This document shows positions 1-8,229 of a DNA stretch of 64,000 nt, piece after piece. Origin of the DNA: Desulfamplus sp964425195 (GTDB taxonomy: Bacteria > Desulfobacterota > Desulfobacteria > Desulfobacterales > Desulfobacteraceae). Every line of letters begins with the position of its first letter. Position 1 is the first letter of the stretch. The notes below the pieces were generated by a model. That model was not told where the DNA came from, ran no database searches, and saw nothing but the letters and a program-made list of their open reading frames with translations. The position numbers were made by a program, and so were the translations under genes. Location of the stretch: the NCBI GenBank assembly GCA_964425195.1, contig CAYRLG010000001.1:124001-188000 (forward strand), written 5' to 3'.

Positions 1-306
1 TTTAATGGTTACTTGAACTTTAGCTGGATGGTAGAATGCACCATGCTTTTCAAGACAGATATCAATTTGTTCAATATCTCTAAGAGAGATACTCTTTTTA
101 AGAACGAATTGTAATCCGCTTCTTATGGCACTGTATTCATTTAATTTAATAAACTTTTCTGCCTGCTCAAAGTATTCATAAAGCAAAATTCCGCCAGCAT
201 CTTTTCCCAAAAGAGGAATTTTCAACAAGGGAGAATCCTCTGTAAGCGAATCTGACACCCCAGCAATATGGTATTTAAATTGAAGAGTTACATCTGAATG
301 AGTCAT
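1..306 (-). CDS. Unrecognised protein, C-terminus beyond window edge
   Basis: An open frame starts at the ATG whose complement lies at 304-306 and stays open for 102 codons to the left edge, so the C-terminal part is missing. The visible protein begins MTHSDVTLQFKYHIAG and is soluble, with no signal peptide or membrane segment. I do not recognise the family. It is co-directional with the TPR gene that starts at 1044 and lies 60 bp downstream of it, so the two are probably co-transcribed. A 9-bp perfect hairpin sits in the gap. No function is proposed. Confidence 0.6.
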   Translation of the reverse strand, partial: MTHSDVTLQFKYHIAGVSDSLTEDSPLLKIPLLGKDAGGILLYEYFEQAEKFIKLNEYSAIRSGLQFVLKKSISLRDIEQIDICLEKHGAFYHPAKVQVTIK

Positions 307-324
307 CTGTTTTTATATACTTAT

Positions 325-346
325 TATCTTTAAGTAGTTAAAGATA
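325..346. other. Perfect 9-bp hairpin between two co-directional genes
   Basis: TATCTTTAA, loop GTAG, then TTAAAGATA form a perfect 9-bp stem with a 4-base loop. It is A+T-rich, and no T-run follows on the minus (transcribed) strand, so it is not a standard intrinsic terminator. It may affect mRNA stability or be an operator-like palindrome. Confidence 0.4.
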
Positions 347-366
347 TTGAGGTTGATTTTTTAAAT

Positions 367-1044
367 TCAAATTCTATGAGATGCCAATTCTTGTTTCATC
401 TCCTGTGCTATATCAAAACCCAATGACTCTGCCTTATCACAGTGAAATAGTGCCCGTTTGTAATCCTTTTTTTGAAGGTAACCTACAGCAAGATTATTGT
501 GAGCGATTGGAAATTCAGGCTGAATTCTTATAGCTTCAAGGTTTGCCTCGATAGACTCATCAACAAGACCTTTCATGAGATAGGCATTTGCAAGAGTTGT
601 ATATGCTTGAACAAAGTTAGCATTATGGATAACAGCTTTTTGAAGATTTTTTATCGCAAGATCAAGTTTCTCTTCATCCTCTTTTTCATCTTTACCATCA
701 ATCAGCTGAAGAAGAACAAATCCTATATTGGCATAGCCTTCAGCAAAGCCGGCTCTTGCCTTTACTGCATATTTATTGTATCTTAAACACCCTTCAAGAT
801 CGTTTCTCTGGAGGCATATACCGCCAAGCAGCACATAAGCTTCAGCAAGTGATGGGCTGCAATCTACAGCATCATGCAAAGCTTTTTCAGCAGCGTCATA
901 CTCTTTTTTACCCATCAATGCAACCGCAAGGTTGTAGTGGGTAGTACCGCACTCTGCATTCCCTTTTAGTTGTTTTTGAAGTTGTTCAATATATTCATCA
1001 GAAGTCCTTGCTTTTATTCTTTCTGAATCTACTTTATCAGCCAT
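367..1044 (-). CDS. Tetratricopeptide repeat protein
   Basis: A 225-residue soluble protein made mostly of TPR units, which are protein-protein interaction scaffolds. Canonical TPR signatures are visible, for example HYNLAVALMGKKEYDAAEKAL near residue 37, AYVLLGGICLQRNDLEG near 69, AYTTLANAYLMKGLVDESIE near 148 and AHNNLAVGYLQKKDYKRAL near 181. There is no signal peptide or membrane segment, so it is probably cytoplasmic. A charged segment, DGKDEKEDEEK, interrupts the repeats. The start is the ATG at 1044, preceded by AAGGAT at a slightly long spacing. It precedes the partial gene at the window edge on the same strand. The partner cannot be read from the sequence. Confidence 0.8.
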   Translation of the reverse strand: MADKVDSERIKARTSDEYIEQLQKQLKGNAECGTTHYNLAVALMGKKEYDAAEKALHDAVDCSPSLAEAYVLLGGICLQRNDLEGCLRYNKYAVKARAGFAEGYANIGFVLLQLIDGKDEKEDEEKLDLAIKNLQKAVIHNANFVQAYTTLANAYLMKGLVDESIEANLEAIRIQPEFPIAHNNLAVGYLQKKDYKRALFHCDKAESLGFDIAQEMKQELASHRI

Positions 1045-1221
1045 TTTAGTACTTATCCTTATGTGTTAATTATAATTAATAAACAGATTAAATATTAAAT
1101 TAAATATTTAATTTTAACAATCTTTTATGTCAAGGTAAAACTAAATATAAACGCCCTGCAGTAGTAAAATTGACTCTATCTTTTAATAAGCCTTCGATTA
1201 AAGAAAGCTGCTCTCATAAAA

Positions 1222-1632
1222 TTATCTTTGGTAAAGAATCATCTGTGTACACCGAAACAGTGCAATTGTTTTTCCTGATTCTCTGTGAGTGACAATAGCG
1301 TCCCATACTTGCGTAGTTTTTCCTTGATGAACTACTTGTGCAGTGCAATCAATAATCCCGTCCCTTGCCGTACCAAGATGGTTGGATTTTAACTCAATAG
1401 TTGTAAAACCAATAGCACTATCTGGAAGGTTTGCCATACAGCCATGACCAGTTGATGTGTCCGCAAGAGTGACAACACTCCCTGCATGAAGAAAGCCATT
1501 AGGTGCCATAAGAAATTTTTTTACGGGCAGTTCAGCTTTAACTTTACCTTTTTCTACGTGAATAACAACAATACCAAGATGACCCGGAAGAGTCTCTGCC
1601 CCTAACATGTTGCAATATTTTGGTGTATTCAT
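1222..1632 (-). CDS. Hotdog-fold thioesterase, PaaI family
   Basis: A 136-residue protein with the single hotdog domain typical of the PaaI/YdiI acyl-CoA thioesterases, which hydrolyse acyl- or aryl-CoA thioesters in the cytoplasm. The helix motif FLHAGSVVTLADTSTGHG around residues 47-64 matches the family's HGG...AD active-site helix, with HAG in place of HGG. The final strand (IALFRCTQMILYQ) is also as expected. Length is normal. The start at 1632 has AGGGGA close upstream. It stands alone between the TPR gene (177 bp away) and the divergent rsmA. The substrate cannot be predicted. Confidence 0.8.
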   Translation of the reverse strand: MNTPKYCNMLGAETLPGHLGIVVIHVEKGKVKAELPVKKFLMAPNGFLHAGSVVTLADTSTGHGCMANLPDSAIGFTTIELKSNHLGTARDGIIDCTAQVVHQGKTTQVWDAIVTHRESGKTIALFRCTQMILYQR

Positions 1633-1800
1633 ATATCCCCTATTTATTGACTATGAGTTCATTTCAATATGTTATCTTCTTACCATATAAAACTTAAATT
1701 TAAACAGAGCAAATTATTACGATTAAAAGATATCCTATGCCCTAATTATTATAAAATATATCCCTAAAACTTAAAATTACTGATGAATGTATGATTGATA

Positions 1801-1828
1801 TTGACACAAGCTCTCATATCTTTATAAC
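1801..1828 (+). promoter_or_regulatory. Candidate sigma70-type promoter for rsmA
   Basis: TTGACA at 1801-1806, a 16-base spacer, then TATAAC at 1823-1828. This matches the -35/-10 consensus well and points towards rsmA, with a leader of about 155 bases. The rest of the 1633-1990 gap shows no gene. Confidence 0.4.
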
Positions 1829-1990
1829 ATTCAATTACTCTTTTCATTAAATATCTCTTACAATAGCTCATAATAAACAGGCTTTTTTAAGGCAATATAG
1901 AGCAAATAACAATAAAATTATAGTGACTCAATAATGCTTTATTGTTATTTATACTTTGTTAGCTATTTTACTAATAAATTTAAGGATAAT

Positions 1991-3013
1991 ATGACATATC
2001 CCGGAACACTTCTTAAATCATCAAATATCTTTGCAAAAAAAGAGTTAGGGCAGAATTTCCTTGCAGATTCCAATATAGCTCAAAAGATAGTAAACCTTGC
2101 AAGAATTTCCAAAGATGATGTGGTGCTTGAAATAGGTGCTGGATTTGGAGCACTAACTATTCACACGGCAAAACAAGCTGCAAAAGTTTATGCTGTGGAA
2201 AAAGATGATAGGATTATACATCTGCTTAAAAGTGAACTTGCAGCGGCTCAAGCTAATAATGTTGAGCTAATCCAGAAAGATATTTTTAAAGTTGATATTG
2301 AAGATATTGCAAGGCAAGAGTCTAATATTAGCTACAACAATAGCAAAGAGAACAGTGAGATAGAAGATAGCAAAAATCAGACCGAAAAAAGGCGTAAAAT
2401 AGTCGTAATGGGTAATCTTCCCTATAATATCTCTTCTCAAGTGCTGTTGAGACTGGTTGAAAAAAGAGCCTTTATCTCAAGAGCTGTTCTTATGTTTCAA
2501 AAGGAGCTTGCACAGAGGATTTGTGCACCTGCTGGTGGAAGAGATTATGGACGGCTATCAGCGGTAATGCAATATTGCTCTACTATAAAAACTCTTACCG
2601 ATGTTAGAGCAAACCTTTTTTTTCCTAAACCATCAATTGAGTCAACAGTTATTGAAGTCAATTTTTTCTCTTCTGATAACGCTACATCTTCACCCTACCC
2701 GACTCCTACAAAAAAACCATATCTTCTTAATAACTCTACATCTGACTTAAAACCTGTTTCAACTGGTTTTAATCTATCTTATGAACAGGAGACTTTTCTA
2801 TTTCAAGTAATAAAAGCAGCTTTTTCTAAAAGAAGAAAAACCCTTAGAAACGCCCTTACAGGTTCAGAACTTGAATTTAATAAATACGAGATTGAAAAAG
2901 GACTTAATATAGCATTAATTGATCCAGAACGAAGAGCAGAAACCCTTCAAGTAAGGGAGTTCATTGATCTTGCCTTGTCGCTCTGGAATATACGTGCACA
3001 CACTTTAAGCTAA
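1991..3013 (+). CDS. rsmA: 16S rRNA adenine(1518/1519)-N6 dimethyltransferase
   Basis: RsmA (KsgA) dimethylates two adjacent adenines in the 3'-terminal helix of 16S rRNA using SAM, late in 30S assembly. The protein has ELGQNFLAD near the N-terminus, the SAM-binding VLEIGAGFGALT, the acidic VEKDDR and the catalytic NLPYNIS motif. The frame is open from 1934, but I prefer the ATG at 1991 because AAGGAT lies just upstream and the earlier 19 residues are unlike the family. Two insertions are unusual: about 30 Ser/Asn/Glu/Lys-rich residues just before NLPYNIS, and about 40 Ser/Thr/Pro-rich residues in the C-terminal region. They make the protein about 340 residues instead of the usual 260-280. 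kdsB follows 77 bp downstream. Confidence 0.93.
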   Translation: MTYPGTLLKSSNIFAKKELGQNFLADSNIAQKIVNLARISKDDVVLEIGAGFGALTIHTAKQAAKVYAVEKDDRIIHLLKSELAAAQANNVELIQKDIFKVDIEDIARQESNISYNNSKENSEIEDSKNQTEKRRKIVVMGNLPYNISSQVLLRLVEKRAFISRAVLMFQKELAQRICAPAGGRDYGRLSAVMQYCSTIKTLTDVRANLFFPKPSIESTVIEVNFFSSDNATSSPYPTPTKKPYLLNNSTSDLKPVSTGFNLSYEQETFLFQVIKAAFSKRRKTLRNALTGSELEFNKYEIEKGLNIALIDPERRAETLQVREFIDLALSLWNIRAHTLS

Positions 3014-3090
3014 AAGCCTATTTTTCACAAATTATAATCTTTATAACTAACCTAAAATTAAAGGAAAATAGATTAAAGAAGATATGAATT

Positions 3091-3861
3091 ATGAATATTG
3101 ATAGAAAAGATATGTCATACAAAATAACCGCAATCATACCATCAAGATATGGTTCAAAGAGATTTGAGGGAAAACCCCTTGCTCTCTTAGCGGGAAAACC
3201 CATGATACAGAGAGTATATGAGCAGGCTCTAAAGGCAGAGAATATTGATAACGTTATTGTGGCAACTGATGACAAGAGGATATTTAAGGCGGTTGAACAG
3301 TTTGGAGGAAAGGCAGTGCTTACAGACTCTGAACTTAGATCAGGCACAGATAGGGTGGCACAGGCTGCCAATCTTCTTTGCCTCTCTTGTGATGATATTA
3401 TAGTAAATATTCAAGGAGATCAGCCAATATTTAGCCCTTTTTGCATTAACCAGATGGTTTCCCCATTTGCCCAATATCCAGAGCTTCAGATGTCAACACT
3501 TGCATGTAAGATAATCAACCCTCGTGAGATAACAGACCCTAAAGATGTTAAAGTGGTTATGGACAAAAATGGATATGCTCTCTATTTCTCGAGAGCACAA
3601 GTTCCATTTCCACGCGATGGACTTAGCCTTGATATGATATATTACAAGCATCTTGGATTTTATGCTTATAGAAAATCATTTCTTGATTTGGTTGCTACTC
3701 TTGAGGATGGGTATCTTGAGAAGGTTGAAAAACTTGAGCAGTTAAGGGTACTTGAGTACGGTTATCGAATTCGTGTAGTAATAACTGAGCACGACTCACC
3801 AGAAGTTGATCTTCCCGAGGATATTGTACGGATAGAAAATCAAATAATCAAAACTACTTAA
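3091..3861 (+). CDS. kdsB: 3-deoxy-manno-octulosonate cytidylyltransferase
   Basis: CMP-KDO synthetase, which activates KDO with CTP for lipopolysaccharide inner-core synthesis. It shows that the organism has a Gram-negative envelope. The nucleotide-binding IIPSRYGSKRFEGKPL is at the N-terminus, followed by ATDD, SGTDR, VNIQGDQP and YKHLGFYAYRK, all family hallmarks. Length is normal (256 residues). The start is either the ATG at 3091 or the one at 3112 (MSYKIT), which fits the family better; neither has a strong ribosome site. The gene ends 8 bases inside the tail of the convergent ABC exporter gene, leaving no room for a terminator between them. Confidence 0.95.
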   Translation: MNIDRKDMSYKITAIIPSRYGSKRFEGKPLALLAGKPMIQRVYEQALKAENIDNVIVATDDKRIFKAVEQFGGKAVLTDSELRSGTDRVAQAANLLCLSCDDIIVNIQGDQPIFSPFCINQMVSPFAQYPELQMSTLACKIINPREITDPKDVKVVMDKNGYALYFSRAQVPFPRDGLSLDMIYYKHLGFYAYRKSFLDLVATLEDGYLEKVEKLEQLRVLEYGYRIRVVITEHDSPEVDLPEDIVRIENQIIKTT

Positions 3862-5659
3862 CTGAGTGCAGTTTAAAGTAAAATCCTTTAAGACTTATAA
3901 GTATGTTGTGTGTGCCAGACTCAACTATTTTGCCATCTTTAAGAACTATTATGTTATCTGCGGTCATGGCGGTTCTTAAACGGTGTGCAATAGTTATGGA
4001 TGTGCGGTTTTCACGAAGTTTTGCAGTTGCAACTCTTATCTTCTCTTCAGATTCTGTGTCAATATATGATGTTGCTTCATCAAATATAATAAGATCAGGC
4101 TGGTGAGCAAAAGCTCTGGCAATTGATATCAACTGACGCTCACCACTTGAGAGAGAACTTCCACCTTGCGAGATTACAGTATCAATACCATCTGGTAAAT
4201 GGTCAACAACTGATTTTAAATATGAGAGTTCAAGTATTTCAATTAGTTTTCTATCTGTAAGTATAATATTAGGGGGTGTTATATTCTCTCTTATTGTGCC
4301 TGAAAAGAGATATGGCTCTTGAGTTACAATAGCCACTTTAGAACGTATAGAGCGTGTTGAGTAGTAGTCAATACTATTGCCATTGATTAATATCTCTCCA
4401 CTGCCATGTTGATAGAACCGCACAATCAAATTCATAAGAGAAGTCTTGCCTGAACCTGTAGGACCAAGTATAGCGAGCGACTCCCCTTTATTTACTAAAA
4501 ATGAGACATTTTGTATCACATCTCTATCTACCCCTGATTCATATCTGAAAGAGACATTTTTAAATTCAATATTTTCGATCGTTTTAAGGCTCTCTTTGCC
4601 ACCTTCCTGCTCCTTATCAGTATCTAAAATCTGGACAATTCTCTCTCCTGAGGCAAGGGCATTTTGGAGAATATTGTGCTTTTCTGAAAGATCTCTTACT
4701 GGTCGGAAAAATGTTTTTGTGTATGAGATAAATGCCACAAGAGTTCCAAGTGTTAAAGTGTCTGATGCTACTCTTACTCCTCCATAAAATAGAACAGCAG
4801 CCAATGCAACAGAGCTTAAAAGATCAATAATAGGCATGAAAATTCCAAATATCTTCATCTGCTCAATACCTGCAACATAGTTCTCATGGTTTAGAGCTTT
4901 AAAATCTGCTGAAATCTTTTTCTGCTGGGTAAAGAGCTGAATCACCTTTATCCCACCAATACACTCTGAAAACATTGAGTTGATCTCGGCAGTAATTGCT
5001 CTGAGTTGTCTATATATTTTCCGAGATTTTTCGGAAAATATCCAAGTAGATAGTACAACAAATGGTATAAGGAAAAACATTATCAGAGATAACTTAAAGT
5101 CCATCCATATTAATATTAACAAGATTGAAACGAGCAAAAAAGCATCCTTAATCACAAAGGTCATAATAGAAGTGAACATCTCCTGCATATTTTGCACATC
5201 GTTAGTTACTCTTGTAGAGAGTCTGCCAACAGTATTCTTTGAAAAATATGCAACCGGAAGTTTATGAATACGATTAAATATCTCAATTCGCAGATCATGC
5301 ATCATACGCTGTCCTGCATACTCCATAACAATAGTCTGCAAAAAATTGAGCACAAATAGTATAATTGCAAGTAAAAAAAGAGCTAAACCTGACAGGGCAG
5401 CATTGAACATATATTCTCTTTTTTCTAAATCACCTAAATCTATCTCCATTCCGGGAAGAATATATTTGTCAACAGCAACTCTTGTAATAAAAGGAATTGC
5501 AAGCTCTGCTAAAGAGAGCATAACCATGAGTGTAATTGATATTATAATAACCTTTTTGTTTTGTTGCAAAAGAGGTATAAATCGCTTTAAAAGTTTTAGA
5601 TCTCTCTGTTTCTTTAGCTCATCTTCCTGATCCTGATATCTACCAAGACTGCCTTTCAT
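3854..5659 (-). CDS. ABC exporter half-transporter (MdlB-like), canonical ATPase site
   Basis: A 601-residue fused transmembrane/ATPase subunit of an export-type ABC transporter. The membrane domain (about 1-330) has six hydrophobic segments. The nucleotide-binding domain carries Walker A GPTGSGKTS, signature LSSGERQ, Walker B LIIFDEATSYID with the catalytic glutamate, and the switch histidine in TIAHRL. GGAG precedes the ATG at 5659. It is the last gene of a long minus-strand cluster, 28 bp after cheD. The half-exporter at 18095-20038 has a degenerate Walker B, so the two probably form one heterodimer of the MdlAB/YheHI type. Those exporters carry lipids, peptides or drugs; the substrate here is unknown. 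Confidence 0.88.
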   Translation of the reverse strand: MKGSLGRYQDQEDELKKQRDLKLLKRFIPLLQQNKKVIIISITLMVMLSLAELAIPFITRVAVDKYILPGMEIDLGDLEKREYMFNAALSGLALFLLAIILFVLNFLQTIVMEYAGQRMMHDLRIEIFNRIHKLPVAYFSKNTVGRLSTRVTNDVQNMQEMFTSIMTFVIKDAFLLVSILLILIWMDFKLSLIMFFLIPFVVLSTWIFSEKSRKIYRQLRAITAEINSMFSECIGGIKVIQLFTQQKKISADFKALNHENYVAGIEQMKIFGIFMPIIDLLSSVALAAVLFYGGVRVASDTLTLGTLVAFISYTKTFFRPVRDLSEKHNILQNALASGERIVQILDTDKEQEGGKESLKTIENIEFKNVSFRYESGVDRDVIQNVSFLVNKGESLAILGPTGSGKTSLMNLIVRFYQHGSGEILINGNSIDYYSTRSIRSKVAIVTQEPYLFSGTIRENITPPNIILTDRKLIEILELSYLKSVVDHLPDGIDTVISQGGSSLSSGERQLISIARAFAHQPDLIIFDEATSYIDTESEEKIRVATAKLRENRTSITIAHRLRTAMTADNIIVLKDGKIVESGTHNILISLKGFYFKLHSVK

Positions 5660-5687
5660 CCAATTTCTCCACTAAACTGTTGTGTTT

Positions 5688-6242
5688 TCAAAAAAGAGTA
5701 ACCTGATCAGAGTTAGTAATGTTTTGCTTAATTTCTTTTAACTGATTGTTTTCTATCTGACTGATTTTAGAGGATAATGAGGAGTTAAGACGTTTGAGAA
5801 ATACATCTCCGGTATCTGTTTTAAGTAGAATTTTGCGGACATCATAACCTCCAAGATCATAGCTAACCAGTTTTATATCTTCATTTTTTAAGAAGCTGGT
5901 TATAAATTTAATGTTTTGTGCTCCTGGACCATTATTGCAGGAAAAATGTTCTGTAACACACGCTCCTCCAAATGCCTTGGCAATGATATTCTTTTTTTTA
6001 CCTCCAAGTTTCATGATTCCATTAATAAGAAGTTCCATTGCATTAACGCCATAACGGGCAGAGTCATTGTAATAGTTAAGGTCAGGATCACCTGGTAAAA
6101 GTATATGGTTAAGCCCGCCAATCTTCTCTTTTTGTTCAAAAAGGCAGACACCTACACATGAGCCCAGAACAGTAGTAATTACAGTTGGGGATTGCGTTAT
6201 GTAATACTCTCCTATTTTCAGGTAAATCTGTTGCATCATCAT
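5688..6242 (-). CDS. cheD: Chemoreceptor glutamine deamidase
   Basis: CheD deamidates glutamines in MCP signalling domains and in some bacteria binds the phosphatase CheC. The family core is present: the catalytic cysteine in LGSCVGVCLF, the histidine in GGLNHILLPG, and ARYGVNAMELL. At 184 residues it is slightly longer than usual because of a hydrophilic C-terminal tail. AAGGGG lies 8 bases before the ATG at 6242. It follows cheB by 24 bp in the chemotaxis operon. No CheC gene is visible in the window, so its partner here is presumably the receptors themselves. Confidence 0.92.
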   Translation of the reverse strand: MMMQQIYLKIGEYYITQSPTVITTVLGSCVGVCLFEQKEKIGGLNHILLPGDPDLNYYNDSARYGVNAMELLINGIMKLGGKKKNIIAKAFGGACVTEHFSCNNGPGAQNIKFITSFLKNEDIKLVSYDLGGYDVRKILLKTDTGDVFLKRLNSSLSSKISQIENNQLKEIKQNITNSDQVTLF

Positions 6243-6266
6243 CTGAGCAACCCCTTTGAAATATTA

Positions 6267-7355
6267 TCATAATTGCAATTTATTACATTTATGAAGTACA
6301 GTTCTGGCAATTGCTTCAAGTGGTAAAACTTTGTCAACCGCATTTTTTTTAATAGCTTCATGAGGCATTCCAAAGACAACGCAGCTCTTCTCATCTTGAG
6401 CAATTGTAAATGCCCCAGCTTCTTTCATCTCAAGTAGTCCCTGCGCACCGTCATCACCCATTCCGGTCATAATTACCCCTATGGCATTTTGACCAGCATA
6501 CCTTGATGTCGAGCGAAATAGTACATCAACTGAAGGTCTGTGTCGAGACACAAGTGGTCCTGATTTAATCTCGACATAATACCTTGCCCCACTTCTTTTA
6601 AGCAACATGTGCTCATTACCAGGAGCAATAAGAACCTGTCCAGGAATGACAGGATCATTATTCGCAGCCTCTTTGACAGCGACCTGACATAAAGAATTTA
6701 ATCTTTTTGCAAATGCCCTTGTAAAGTTCTCAGGCATGTGCTGTACCACGATAATACCAGGAGAGTTAGGAGGTAATGCCTCTAAAAACACTCTAAGAGC
6801 CTCGGTTCCTCCAGTTGATGCACCCACTGCCACTATCTTTTCAGTTGTTTCAGCCATAGCCTTGCTTGTTGCTTTTGGTATTACAGCATCAGCCGTGAGT
6901 TTAGGAGGAACTTTTCTTAATTCATGGATCTTTTTTGCTTTTGAAAGAGAGGCAGCCTTAACAGTATCACAGATTTTAATTTTAGACTCTTCAATAAATT
7001 TTTTTGTCCCCATGCTGGGTTTTTCAATAATATCTACAGCACCATATTCAAGTGCTTTGAAGGCAGTTGCAGTTCCTTCTCCTGCAAGACTTGAGCATAT
7101 CACAACAGGAATCGGGTGCTGTGACATGATCTTTTGAAGAAATGTGATGCCATCCATACGAGGCATCTCCACATCAAGAGTTATAACATCTGGAATCATA
7201 GTGCGCATTTTAGATGCGGCGATATAAGGATCAGAGGCAGTTGCCATAACTTCAATATCGGGATCAGAGGAGAGTACATCTGAAAGTGCCTGCCTAACCA
7301 ATGCAGAGTCATCAACAATAAGTACCTTAATTTTATTTTTCATTTTAAAGCTCAT
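6267..7355 (-). CDS. cheB: Chemotaxis glutamate methylesterase / response regulator
   Basis: CheB removes methyl groups from MCP glutamates once phosphorylated by CheA. The receiver domain (about 1-125) has VDDSALVRQ, the phospho-acceptor aspartate in LDVEMPRMDG and the conserved lysine in IEKPS. The esterase domain has the catalytic serine in VGASTGGTEAL, the histidine in VVQHMP and the aspartate in MTGMGDDGAQG. Length is normal (362). The start is ambiguous: the ATG at 7355 overlaps the end of cheR by 11 bases, while an ATG at 7343 is better spaced from the AAGGG. Either way cheR and cheB are translationally linked. Confidence 0.95.
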   Translation of the reverse strand: MSFKMKNKIKVLIVDDSALVRQALSDVLSSDPDIEVMATASDPYIAASKMRTMIPDVITLDVEMPRMDGITFLQKIMSQHPIPVVICSSLAGEGTATAFKALEYGAVDIIEKPSMGTKKFIEESKIKICDTVKAASLSKAKKIHELRKVPPKLTADAVIPKATSKAMAETTEKIVAVGASTGGTEALRVFLEALPPNSPGIIVVQHMPENFTRAFAKRLNSLCQVAVKEAANNDPVIPGQVLIAPGNEHMLLKRSGARYYVEIKSGPLVSRHRPSVDVLFRSTSRYAGQNAIGVIMTGMGDDGAQGLLEMKEAGAFTIAQDEKSCVVFGMPHEAIKKNAVDKVLPLEAIARTVLHKCNKLQL

Positions 7356-8220
7356 TCCCTTTTATCTTATGATAAACTGCATGACCCATTGGAACGAGGG
7401 GAATATTTTGACAGTTTAGAACCTCTGAGTGTCCTACAAAAAGGTAGCCCTTTGATTTAAGTTTTTTACACATATTATCTATAAGTCTCTCTTGAGTTGG
7501 CTTATCAAAATATATCATCACATTTCTACAAAATATAATATCCATGGGTTCTCCAATCTCAAGATTCTCTTTAACCAAATTGATCCATCTAAATTGCACC
7601 AGTCTCCTCAGTTGAGGGGCTATTCTTACAATATCTCTTTTTCTATCTTTACTCCTCAAAATATACCTTTTTCTCAATTCCATAGGAACGGGTTCAATTT
7701 CGTCATGACTGTACACAGCTTTTTTTGCCACATCAAGCACATTGGTCGAGATATCAGTGGCAAGAATTGAAAAATTTAACGATAAGCTCGGATTTTTTTT
7801 TGCAAATTCATGCAAAATCATGGCAACTGTATATGGTTCATGACCTCTTGAACAGGCAGCACACCACAATGATATTTTATTTGCGATCCCTGGTTTTAAT
7901 CGTTTTACAATATCAGGTAGTGCATATTCCATAAGGAATGTAAAATGGTCAGGTTCTCTGAAAAAATCTGTTTTATTTGTTGTAATCTGATTAATGAATT
8001 CAGGTAACTCCTTTTCGATCCCCTGCTGGCTAAAAAGATATTTGCAATACTCTTTATAGCTTTTCATATTTAGGGTAATCAATCTTTTGTGGAGACGAGA
8101 TTCAACCATACTTCTTTTGGCATCTGGCATTTTAATGCCAATTTGGGCATGGATGAAATTACCAAGCTCCCTGAATGTACCAATAGATAGGGTGTAATTA
8201 TTTGATTCTGAGCTTGTCAT
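7345..8220 (-). CDS. cheR: Chemoreceptor glutamate methyltransferase
   Basis: CheR methylates MCP glutamates with SAM for sensory adaptation. The N-terminal helical domain has GIKMPDAKRSMVESRL, followed by INQITTNKTDFFREPDHF (the family's TT.FFRE.HF motif), the SAM site WCAACSRGHEPYT, and IIFCRNVMIYFDKPTQ near the C-terminus. It is 291 residues, as expected. AAGGG lies 6 bases before the ATG at 8220. It sits between an MCP gene and cheB. The adjacent receptors end in a possible CheR-tethering peptide. Confidence 0.95.
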   Translation of the reverse strand: MTSSESNNYTLSIGTFRELGNFIHAQIGIKMPDAKRSMVESRLHKRLITLNMKSYKEYCKYLFSQQGIEKELPEFINQITTNKTDFFREPDHFTFLMEYALPDIVKRLKPGIANKISLWCAACSRGHEPYTVAMILHEFAKKNPSLSLNFSILATDISTNVLDVAKKAVYSHDEIEPVPMELRKRYILRSKDRKRDIVRIAPQLRRLVQFRWINLVKENLEIGEPMDIIFCRNVMIYFDKPTQERLIDNMCKKLKSKGYLFVGHSEVLNCQNIPLVPMGHAVYHKIKGNEL

Positions 8221-8229
8221 CTATTGCCC

